Assembly (NCBI GenBank): GCA_947501805.1
Contig: CANMXJ010000006.1
Coordinates: 175,977 to 239,976 of the forward strand
Length of the DNA: 64,000 nt
Direction: 5' to 3'
From: an uncultured Sulfitobacter sp.
GTDB taxonomy: Bacteria; Pseudomonadota; Alphaproteobacteria; Rhodobacterales; Rhodobacteraceae
This document shows, one piece after another, positions 1 to 8,286 of this stretch. Made by a program: the position numbers and the translations under genes. The notes beneath the pieces were generated by a model. That model was not told where the DNA came from. It worked only from the letters and a program-made list of their open reading frames with translations, and searched no databases. The stretch's first letter is position 1. Each line of letters starts with the position of its first letter.

Positions 1-1408
1 CTGTCAGTTGATCCACCAGCACCTTCTGTGCTTCTGACAGCGTGTCGATGTAGGCGGCTTGCCCGTTACCGTTCTGTGCCAGTGCCTGCATCGTTGCATC
101 ATCCAGATTGCCACGGCCAAAGCCCAAAACGCTAAGGTAAGTTCCGGTATCACGCTTGTCTGCAATGTAATCCTTAAGTTGTTCAGGATCGTTTAGACCT
201 ACATTGAAATCACCATCGGTAGCAAGGATCACGCGGTTCACCTCACCCTTCTCTGCCATGGCAGCGGCGGTGGCATAGGCTTGTTGCAAACCGGCCTGAC
301 CTGCAGTTGAGCCGCCGGCACCAAGGTTGTTCAATGCGTTAAGGATCGTGCTACGCTCGGAAGCAGGTGTCGGGGCAAGAACCTCACCCGCGCTACCGGC
401 ATAGGTCACGATGGCGATCTGGTCTTCGGGACGGAGTTGACCAAGCATCAAGTGGAAACTCTGCTTCAGCAGCGGCAGTTTGTTCGGTTGGTTCATGGAG
501 CCGGACGTGTCGATCAGGAACACAAGGTTCAGCGGCCGGCGGTCACTGACGTCAGGCATGGCTCCTTGGATGCCGATCTGCAGAAGTTGCGTATCAGGGT
601 TCCAAGGGGTTTGGGTGACAGAGACCGTGGGTGTAAAGGCCGTATCGTCTAGAGGGGCAGTGTAGTCATAGGGGAAATAGTTGATCATTTCCTCAATGCG
701 CACGGCGTCTTTGGGTGGCAACCGACCTTGGGTCAAGGAATTGCGAATGACCGAATAGGACGCGGTGTCCACGTCGATGGAGAAGGTCGAGACGGGGGTT
801 TCAGCAGTGACATGAACGGGGTTGACGTCCGCGTTGGCGAAGCTTTCTGTGTTTGCTTGAGGTGTAGGCATATCTTCCGCCCCAAGCGATTGAAGGGCAT
901 AGTCTAACTGGCGTGCTCGAGCGGTCTTTGGCTGAGGTGCGGCAATGCGAGATAGGCCGGAGGTAGCAGCCAAATCTTCGGAAGCCACTTCCATTTCAGC
1001 TGATGGGGCAGTTTCCATGATGACTGGCGCTTCAATAGTAACAGGTGCTTCTGGAATTGGGTCCGAGACGTCGGGCGCGTTCTGATCTTTGCGAAAAGAG
1101 GTCTCGCGCAATCCATTGTTCGGCATCAATCTATCGCCAAGGGGTGATAGCATCACCAGACCAACCGCAATGATAGCGGTCGAGGCGGTCAGACCCGCGC
1201 GGGATGTAAGTGTATTCAGCATGTGTCGTACTCCTGAGAAAAGGCCCGCTTTCGGGCGATCAGAAGTAAGACGCGCGCCATCCCGCGATCCTTGGAGGTC
1301 TGAGAAGTTTTTTTGCGCCAAGGCGATGTTTTCCACCTTTCGCGCCTTATCAGGTTGCGGTGTGGCGGCGTTCATCAGGGATTTCAGATCATCGAGGTCG
1401 TCGCTCAT
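1..1408 (-). CDS. vWA-domain membrane protein (YfbK-like), C-terminus truncated by window edge
   Basis: Manual reverse translation: [35 protein letters not shown]...[25 protein letters not shown] (TM)...[25 protein letters not shown] (MIDAS DxSxS). ATGA overlap with the upstream sigma factor. Confidence 0.85.
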   Translation of the reverse strand, partial: [469 protein letters not shown]

Positions 1409-1947
1409 TGCGTTTCCTCCTGTCGCTGTGTTGCGAGGTGTTTCTTGGCCTTAGAGATGCGCCAGCTGATTGTGCCCTCGGAGACGTTCAATATCTCGCC
1501 CGCTTGGGCGTGTGTCATATCGTCGAGGATCAGGGCGAGCGTATCGCGTAAATCATCAGGCAAGGCGCGCATGGCGTGGGTGAGCCAGTCGATTGCGTCT
1601 TCGGTTTCGGCGTTTGCTGCGCGACGGTTCACTTCCCAATCGCCCCAGCCTGATGCCGCCTTTGCGTGGGTTGCGGCGCGGCGGCGGCGGTCATGGGCGG
1701 CGTTGACGCATAGGCGGTAGGCCCATGTGGTAAAGGATGCCTCGCCGCGAAAGCCGCGCAGTTTGGCAGGCAGGGCAGCGCAGATATCCTGGGTCAGGTC
1801 TTCGGCTTCGGCTTGGCTTCCAGTCAGGCGAAAGCACAGGCGAAACAGACGGTCGTATTGACGCTCGATCAGCGTGGCAAAGGCGCCTGCATCACCCCCA
1901 GCGGCCGCGAGGGCCAGTATGTCGTCGTCGGTTTGCATCAACATCAC
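1405..1947 (-). CDS. ECF-type RNA polymerase sigma factor
   Basis: Sigma70 region 2 (YDRLFRLCFRLTGSQAEAEDLTQDICAALPAKL) and region 4 (LPDDLRDTLALILDDMTHAQAGEILNVSEGTISWRISKAKKHL). Confidence 0.9.
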   Translation of the reverse strand: MMLMQTDDDILALAAAGGDAGAFATLIERQYDRLFRLCFRLTGSQAEAEDLTQDICAALPAKLRGFRGEASFTTWAYRLCVNAAHDRRRRAATHAKAASGWGDWEVNRRAANAETEDAIDWLTHAMRALPDDLRDTLALILDDMTHAQAGEILNVSEGTISWRISKAKKHLATQRQEETQ

Positions 1948-2063
1948 CTAGGTATGACGCGGGCGCTGCGTCAATCCTTGGCGCGCGCGGAAAGTTTTTT
2001 CATGAGAACGGGTTCTCAACACTTTTACGCGATACCCGTGGCGTTGTTGATACGGAGGTATGG

Positions 2064-2804
2064 ATGCGGTCTTGCTTGCACAGTCTGGTTTTTGGTCTTG
2101 CGATTATGTTCGGGGCTATGGCGGCCGAGGCCGAGGCAATTTCAATTCTTGGCGGTGGTGCGTTGAATTCCGGGCGGGGCAGCCTGTTCCTAGCTGCACG
2201 CACGCGGCAGGAGGGCAACAATGCAGCGTTGTTCATTGGCCGTGATCATAGGGGACTGTTTTCTGATCGCCCGGCGCATACGCCTGCTTTTGCAGGTGTT
2301 GCACCTGCTATTCTGCGCGGTACAGATGTCGAGGTGATCCGCGCTTTGATCCAAGAGGCAGAGTCGCGGCGTGACGGGTATGATGCGGTGCAGTTCGGGG
2401 CGCGGATCAAACCACCCAAGGCACCCACCCAAATGACACTTGCCCAGATTTTTGCATGGATCGACGCGACTCCTGGACAGCCACATGCAATCGGGCGGTA
2501 TCAGTTCATTCCTGTTACATTACGCCGTGTGGTCGCCAAGACGGGCTTAAAAACGGACCAACGGTTCAGCCCTGCGGTGCAGGACCAGTTGGCGGATGTG
2601 CTGTTGATAGAAGCGGGTTTGCAAAAGTTTCGCCAAGGAAAGCTGGGACGCAAAGCGTTTATGAATAATCTGGCGAAGATTTGGGCGGGTTTGCCGAATT
2701 CAACGGGCAAGTCGCATTACGAAGGTTATGCAGGAAACAAGGCGTCGGTGACCTGGGCGCGGTTTGAGGCGGTTATGGCCCGCATATCACCCAAGCGTGG
2801 ATAA
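2064..2804 (+). CDS. Secreted lysozyme/muramidase-like protein
   Basis: Signal peptide MRSCLHSLVFGLAIMFGAMAAEAEA, then AIGRYQFIPVTLRRVV...FSPAVQDQLADVLL, like lysozyme-superfamily muramidases. Start chosen inside the longer 1737-2804 ORF. Confidence 0.65.
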   Translation: MRSCLHSLVFGLAIMFGAMAAEAEAISILGGGALNSGRGSLFLAARTRQEGNNAALFIGRDHRGLFSDRPAHTPAFAGVAPAILRGTDVEVIRALIQEAESRRDGYDAVQFGARIKPPKAPTQMTLAQIFAWIDATPGQPHAIGRYQFIPVTLRRVVAKTGLKTDQRFSPAVQDQLADVLLIEAGLQKFRQGKLGRKAFMNNLAKIWAGLPNSTGKSHYEGYAGNKASVTWARFEAVMARISPKRG

Positions 2805-2826
2805 GGCGGGGTGAACCCCCGCCTTA
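2802..2826. terminator. Hairpin between convergent genes
   Basis: TAAGGCGGGG-tgaac-CCCCGCCTTA inverted repeat between the stops of the lysozyme-like and gabD-like genes; no strong T tract. Confidence 0.5.
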
Positions 2827-2830
2827 CATT

Positions 2831-4300
2831 CTAGACGCTCATGCAGATGTATTTCATTTCGAGATAGTCTTCGATCCCGTGATGCGATCCCTCGCGGCCA
2901 AGGCCAGACTGTTTAACCCCGCCGAATGGCGCAACTTCTGTGGAGATGATGCCGGTGTTCACACCAACGATGCCATATTCCAATGCTTCGGCGACTTTGT
3001 ACACGCGGCTGAGGTCTTTGGCGTAGAAGTAGCTGGCCAGACCAAAGATCGTGTCGTTTGCCATGGCGATGACTTCGTCTTCGTCCTCGAATTTGAACAA
3101 TGGCGCGAAGGGGCCGAAGGTCTCGTCCTGCGCAACCTGCATGTCCTGGGTGACACCGGTCACGATGGTGGGCGGCAAGAAGTTACCGTCCATCGCGCCA
3201 TTGCCGCCAAGGATCACGGTTGCGCCTTTGGCGATTGCATCGTCGATGTGTTCCTTGACCTTTTCGCCTGCGGCCACGTTGATCAGTGGGCCAAGGTCGA
3301 CACCATCTTCAAAACCATCGCCGATTTTCATCTGTTCGACGCGGGTTTTGAGCTTTTCTGCAAAGGTGTCGTATACGCCCGCTTGCACATAAATGCGGTT
3401 AGCGCAGACGCAGGTCTGACCGTTGTTGCGGAACTTGCACATGATCGCACCTTCAACGGCCGCATCCAGATCGGCGTCATCGAAAACGATGAATGGCGCG
3501 TTGCCGCCCAGTTCCATGGAACATTTCATCACTTGGTCCGCGGCTTGACGCAGCAGGATACGACCAACTTCGGTGGAACCTGTGAAGGTCAGTTTGCGCA
3601 CAGCTGGGTTTTCGCAGAATTCCTTGCCCACGGCTGAGGATGATGATGATGGCACCACGTTGAATACGCCAGCGGGGATGCCTGCACGTTCGGCGAGCAC
3701 ACCCATGACGATTGCCGACAAAGGCGTTTCAGCAGCGGGGCGGGCGACAAAAGAGCACCCAGCGGCCAGCGCAGGGGCGGCCTTGCGGGTGATCATTGCG
3801 TTCGGAAAGTTCCAAGGGGTGATCGACGCGGCGACACCGATGGGCTGTTTCAGAACGGTGATGCGTTTGTCACGCTGGTGGCCGGGGATGGTTTCGCCGT
3901 AGATACGTTTGGCTTCTTCGCCAAAGAATTCGATGAAGGACGCGCCATACGCAACTTCGCCCTTTGCTTCGGCCAGTGGTTTGCCCTGTTCAGCGGTCAG
4001 GATCACACCCAGATCGTCCTGATTCTCCATCATCAGATCGAACCATTTACGCAACACGCCTGCGCGTTCTTTACCTGTCCACGCGGCCCATTCTTTTTGT
4101 GCGGTTTCGGCTTGGGCAATCGCGCCTGCGACCTGTGCGCGGCTGAGGTTGGCAACCTTTGCAATCACATCACCGCGGGCAGGGTTGGTCACATCAAATG
4201 TGCCATCATCGCCATCGGTCCACACACCGCCAATATAGGCGCGGGTTTCCAGCAAGGTTGGATCGTTGAGCATTGATTTAAGGTCGGTGGCATTGGCCAT
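2831..4300 (-). CDS. gabD: NAD(P)-dependent succinate-semialdehyde dehydrogenase family protein
   Basis: ALDH signatures: MELGGNAPFIVFDDADLDAAVEGA, FRNNGQTCVCANRIYV, PFGGVKQSGLGREGSHHGIEDYLEMKYICM. Confidence 0.88.
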   Translation of the reverse strand: MANATDLKSMLNDPTLLETRAYIGGVWTDGDDGTFDVTNPARGDVIAKVANLSRAQVAGAIAQAETAQKEWAAWTGKERAGVLRKWFDLMMENQDDLGVILTAEQGKPLAEAKGEVAYGASFIEFFGEEAKRIYGETIPGHQRDKRITVLKQPIGVAASITPWNFPNAMITRKAAPALAAGCSFVARPAAETPLSAIVMGVLAERAGIPAGVFNVVPSSSSSAVGKEFCENPAVRKLTFTGSTEVGRILLRQAADQVMKCSMELGGNAPFIVFDDADLDAAVEGAIMCKFRNNGQTCVCANRIYVQAGVYDTFAEKLKTRVEQMKIGDGFEDGVDLGPLINVAAGEKVKEHIDDAIAKGATVILGGNGAMDGNFLPPTIVTGVTQDMQVAQDETFGPFAPLFKFEDEDEVIAMANDTIFGLASYFYAKDLSRVYKVAEALEYGIVGVNTGIISTEVAPFGGVKQSGLGREGSHHGIEDYLEMKYICMSV

Positions 4301-4426
4301 GACGTATCCTTTCGCGTTTCATTTGTGGTGTCCAAAGCAACTATGCGTATGATTGTCCAGTTCTGTTGTATTTGAAGAGGCCAAGTGTTTCGTGTTTATG
4401 CTCAATTTTTTTGAAACAAAGTCTGC

Positions 4427-5656
4427 ATGACCGGCACCATACCTTTGAAGGTCGGGATGAAACGGAATGTGGCGCTGTATCCATGGTTCAAGTTCGCACA
4501 GAATCTGACGTTCTGGCAGGCAGTATGGTTCCTGTTTTTCCAGAATGAATTGTCAGCAGCAGAGGCAATCCTGCTTTACGCTATTTATGACGTTGCGACC
4601 ACCGTGATGGAGGTTCCTTCGGGCTATATGTCGGACCGCTTGGGACGCAGACGCACACTGATCGCTGCTTCGTTCTTCGGTGCAGTGGGGGCAGGGTTGA
4701 TCGCATTTGGCGCAGGCTTTGCTGTTTTTGCGCTGGCGCAGACGTGTCTGGGACTAAGCGCTGCTTTTGCCTCCGGGACTGACAATGCCTTGCTGTATGA
4801 ATCTTTGGTCGCTGATGGTCGGGGTGATACGGTCGAAGCGCAGGAAACGCGAGGCTGGCAGGCTGCATTGGTCGGACTGGCGCTGTCGGCGATCACGGGT
4901 GGGATCATGGCCAGTTACGCGTTTGAATGGGCCTTTGCCGCGGGGGCCTTGGCACACATCGCGGCCTTGGGTCTGGCGTGGAAGTTTGCAGAACCACCGC
5001 ATGATGAGGTCCGGCACGGTAGTGCAGGGTTGCGTGGTCAATGGGAGCATTTTACCCAAGCGATGCGCCAACCTGTGTTGGTCTGGCTCTTCGCACTATC
5101 GGTGTTGATGTACGGGTTCAGTCACGTGCCCTTTGTTTTTGGCCAGCCGTTTATCGCGCAGGCGTTGGCGGGGGCGGCATGGTCGCCCGCTATCGTCAGC
5201 GGCGCGGTAACGGCTGTGATGATGTTGGTTTCGGTTGTGGCCTCTGTACTGGCGTTGAGGCTGCGCAAGCGGATCGGGCTAAGTGCGATATTGCTGTTGG
5301 CTTTTGCGATCCAGATTGGAATCATTGCAACGTTGGCGGCGACCAGCGCGGCACTGGCAATCGTGGTGTTGTTCCTGCGGATGGTGCCGAATTCTTTTGC
5401 CCGCCCGTTTATTGTCGCGCGCATGCAGCCTCTGCTGAATGATCAGGGCCGCGCAACCTATCTTTCGTTGCAGAGTTTTGTCGGGCGGCTGGCCTTTGCC
5501 GGTAGTTTGTTGCTGGCTTCGGCGCAGGTGCAGCAGGGGGGCGCGATGGCGTATGGTGATATTCAAATAACGCTGGCGGGTTATGCCGTTGTCGGGCTGG
5601 TGTTCTTTCTCGGGTTGGCTGGCATGGTGCGCCGTGCGCAGCTTGATCCGCCCTGA
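4427..5656 (+). CDS. MFS transporter
   Basis: About 12 hydrophobic segments and an MFS loop motif (GYMSDRLGRRRTL). True start may be the internal Met at 4457. Confidence 0.8.
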   Translation: MTGTIPLKVGMKRNVALYPWFKFAQNLTFWQAVWFLFFQNELSAAEAILLYAIYDVATTVMEVPSGYMSDRLGRRRTLIAASFFGAVGAGLIAFGAGFAVFALAQTCLGLSAAFASGTDNALLYESLVADGRGDTVEAQETRGWQAALVGLALSAITGGIMASYAFEWAFAAGALAHIAALGLAWKFAEPPHDEVRHGSAGLRGQWEHFTQAMRQPVLVWLFALSVLMYGFSHVPFVFGQPFIAQALAGAAWSPAIVSGAVTAVMMLVSVVASVLALRLRKRIGLSAILLLAFAIQIGIIATLAATSAALAIVVLFLRMVPNSFARPFIVARMQPLLNDQGRATYLSLQSFVGRLAFAGSLLLASAQVQQGGAMAYGDIQITLAGYAVVGLVFFLGLAGMVRRAQLDPP

Positions 5657-5698
5657 CCCTTTCCATCTTGGCAGGGTTTTGCGACACTCGAACAAGCG

Positions 5699-5758
5699 GG
5701 GGATGTAAAGAGGCATAACATCCCCTATATTACGGCCAACGTATTTGAAAATAGGGGA
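5699..5758 (+). promoter_or_regulatory. Candidate leader with two mutually exclusive hairpins, one covering the Shine-Dalgarno
   Basis: GGGGATGT (5699-5706) pairs with ACATCCCC (5718-5725); TCCCCTAT (5721-5728) pairs with ATAGGGGA (5751-5758), which contains most of the SD AGGGGAG (5753-5759) for the ATG at 5766. Confidence 0.4.
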
Positions 5759-5765
5759 GCGCGGG

Positions 5766-6842
5766 ATGGCAAATTTGGACTCGCAAGTGAAAGAATCGCA
5801 GGCGCAGGTGGCGAAAGCCCAAAGCAAGATTGCAGAGCTGACCAGCCGGATCGAGACCGCAAGGTCCAAGATGAAGTCTGGTGATGATGCGATGATGGAC
5901 ATCGAAAATGCAACTTTGGAGGACGTACATGCCCATACCGAGGTCATGAACGCCAACATCGCTGAGTTGATTATGGGGCTGGACGATGTGACCGCCGGTT
6001 TCAGCCGTGACTTTGACGAGATGCGCAACAAAACGGGTTGGGAAAGTTTTGTCGGTATTTTTGCCAGTGCCAAGTCGGATGCGATGCGTCAGGAACGTGT
6101 GCGTTCCGCATCAATTGACGACAAGTTGCAGGATTTGATTTCGAAGTCGGACACGATTGTTAATCTGCTCGAAGGCCAACTTGCCATGCTGGAAGAGCAG
6201 AAGACCAAGGTCGAGGATAACCTGACCGAAACGTTGGACGAGCGTGAGTTCACGGTTGGTGAATTGGAGACCGTGCGCAGTGATTTGCAAGCGATGGATC
6301 CAATGATCATCAAGCTCGAAAACGCCATTGCCTCAGAGACAGACGCGGCCAAACGCACCAAGTTGGAGACGGAACTGGCTGACGCCAACACCAAGTATAA
6401 TGCGCTGGTGCAGGAAGAGCAGGTCAAGCTGGCGAAATCCCAGACACTTGAGAGGTATATCGAGAAGGGTAAGACCTGGATCGATTCGCTGCAAAACCAG
6501 GCGGCCACGCAGATGGTCTTGATTAACAAGCTGCAAACCGACACCAAACAGCGAGTGGTGTTGTATGACGCTTTGACCAAGTCGTTGAAAACCGCGCAGC
6601 AGCAGGACGTAGCGCACCGGATTAACGAAATTGGTGTGAAAACCGATCAAGAGGCGCAATCGGCGATGGCGGGGATCGGTTCGGCAACGAATGCCCGCAT
6701 GGCCGAGATGATGGAGAAGCACGAGGATCACATGGTGTTCGCCCGCGAGGTGCTGGAGGCGAAAGCCAAGGCGGACGAGCGCTTTGCACGGCGGTTCCAG
6801 TCGATCATCGAGAAACATGACAGCAATCAGTATGGAGCTTAA
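5766..6842 (+). CDS. Coiled-coil protein with remote resemblance to the TelA (toxic anion resistance) family
   Basis: Long heptad-rich helices; C-terminal block QTLERYIEKGKTWIDSLQNQAATQMVLINKLQTDTKQRVVLYDALTKSLK resembles the TelA arrangement. SD AGGGGAG upstream of ATG 5766. Confidence 0.65.
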   Translation: MANLDSQVKESQAQVAKAQSKIAELTSRIETARSKMKSGDDAMMDIENATLEDVHAHTEVMNANIAELIMGLDDVTAGFSRDFDEMRNKTGWESFVGIFASAKSDAMRQERVRSASIDDKLQDLISKSDTIVNLLEGQLAMLEEQKTKVEDNLTETLDEREFTVGELETVRSDLQAMDPMIIKLENAIASETDAAKRTKLETELADANTKYNALVQEEQVKLAKSQTLERYIEKGKTWIDSLQNQAATQMVLINKLQTDTKQRVVLYDALTKSLKTAQQQDVAHRINEIGVKTDQEAQSAMAGIGSATNARMAEMMEKHEDHMVFAREVLEAKAKADERFARRFQSIIEKHDSNQYGA

Positions 6843-7082
6843 ATGCGACGTCTTGAGAATTACCGGGTACAGCTGACGATTTCGTCTTTGATGATTTCAT
6901 TGCCACTGTTCTTTGCATTTCTGGCTGGTGCGGGGGCCGGAACAGTGTTTGATTCAATTGCGAGCTTTGCGGGAACTGTCTGGTCGATCTTTGGGGGCGC
7001 TAGTCTGATCCTGGGTCTGATCTGGTTGGGTGGTGTGTTGATTTTCGTTTGGCGTGATCAGCGGAAAGAAATCCGTGACTGA
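6843..7082 (+). CDS. Small membrane protein (2 predicted TM helices)
   Basis: MRRLENYRVQLTISSLMISLPLFFAFLAGAGAGTVF...ASLILGLIWLGGVLIFVWRDQRKEIRD; ATG follows the preceding stop directly. Confidence 0.7.
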   Translation: MRRLENYRVQLTISSLMISLPLFFAFLAGAGAGTVFDSIASFAGTVWSIFGGASLILGLIWLGGVLIFVWRDQRKEIRD

Positions 7083-7091
7083 GTTCCTTCG

Positions 7092-8213
7092 ATGACAGAT
7101 CTTACCCGCGACCATATTGGCCTGTCCGACACCTATGCCTCACGCCGGTATTTTCGCAAGTTTGAAGGCATCATGCAGCATATGTTGCATGTTGCGGGCG
7201 TGATGGAGGCCGAGGGCAAACTGAGTGGCGATGAGGTGGAAATCCTCACGCGTTATGCAGTCAAACTGACACACACGTTCAAGGCGCTGGGTCTAAAATA
7301 TCTGCTGGCAGGGCGTGAGACGGGGCGGTTCTTTGGATCGCTGACCATGGACGTGCATGATAGCGGTTTTCCCGTGGCCGAAGAACTGATGACCATGGCC
7401 AACGACGCGCAACAAGCGGCAGGACATCTGGGAACGATGGCAGATGCAGAAACGATCAAAGACCAGATGGTGCGGACCATTCTGGGCGATCGCAAAGTGC
7501 CAACGAAGTTGCAGTTTTCCCTGTCTCAGCGGCTGTATTACGAGGAATTGGTGAAAGGGGATCTGTTCTGGGTGCAGAATGATCCACAGGCCCAGTGGAC
7601 CGGAAATATCACAGAAGGCCGCCGGACCTTCCGCCTGCATTGGGCAACCTATGACAGTCAGGTGAACCTGCCGGTTATTTACATGATGGAGTTGGAGGAT
7701 TCCGGAGACATCGGTCTGCCCAAGGATCAGCGACGCTGGCCGGAGGTTCAGGCGCATCTGAGCGCACAGGCGCTAGGCGGTTTGAAACTGCTGACCATTG
7801 CCAAGGGGTTCGACGAGGATTTTGATGATTTGCACCCCAAGCGGCTGCGGCGGTTTCATCTGGGACCGATGTATTCGCATTCCTACACCCGACAGGCGGG
7901 CCCCCTGCGCGAGGTTCTGGCCGAGGCCAAGGCTCCTGCAGGGCAGGATTGGGCTTTGGTCTGGACAGAGGAAGAACTTGTTTCGGATCGGGTGATCGAG
8001 GAAAAATCTGGATGGTTTTCGACCGTGGAGCGCGAGGTATTTGCGCTTGATCCGTTTGCGGCGCAGGGGCCTGATTTGGGGGCCACGCGGCAGGAGCGGT
8101 CAATCATTCTGCCGCAGCGTGTGTTTCAGGTGTTGGATGAAAAGCGGCCTGCGGGGTTCGCAGCAGTGCGCAAATTTGTGGTTAGCCCGTCGGGGCGGGT
8201 GTTGCAGTATTGA
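7092..8213 (+). CDS. Uncharacterised 373-aa protein of the AAA operon
   Basis: Intact ORF in the co-directional cluster; no family recognised. Confidence 0.75.
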   Translation: MTDLTRDHIGLSDTYASRRYFRKFEGIMQHMLHVAGVMEAEGKLSGDEVEILTRYAVKLTHTFKALGLKYLLAGRETGRFFGSLTMDVHDSGFPVAEELMTMANDAQQAAGHLGTMADAETIKDQMVRTILGDRKVPTKLQFSLSQRLYYEELVKGDLFWVQNDPQAQWTGNITEGRRTFRLHWATYDSQVNLPVIYMMELEDSGDIGLPKDQRRWPEVQAHLSAQALGGLKLLTIAKGFDEDFDDLHPKRLRRFHLGPMYSHSYTRQAGPLREVLAEAKAPAGQDWALVWTEEELVSDRVIEEKSGWFSTVEREVFALDPFAAQGPDLGATRQERSIILPQRVFQVLDEKRPAGFAAVRKFVVSPSGRVLQY

Positions 8214-8286
8214 ACGCTGACGGCGGTACGGGGTTGAAAGTGCGGACGATATTTAAGGCCAAAAAGAGAAGCGAAGGAAAGCAACG

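Noticed and set aside
2064-2804. Prophage endolysin
   Set aside because: It has a signal peptide and no adjacent phage genes.
2879-3637. 252-aa plus-strand ORF
   Set aside because: Antisense shadow of the aldehyde dehydrogenase gene.
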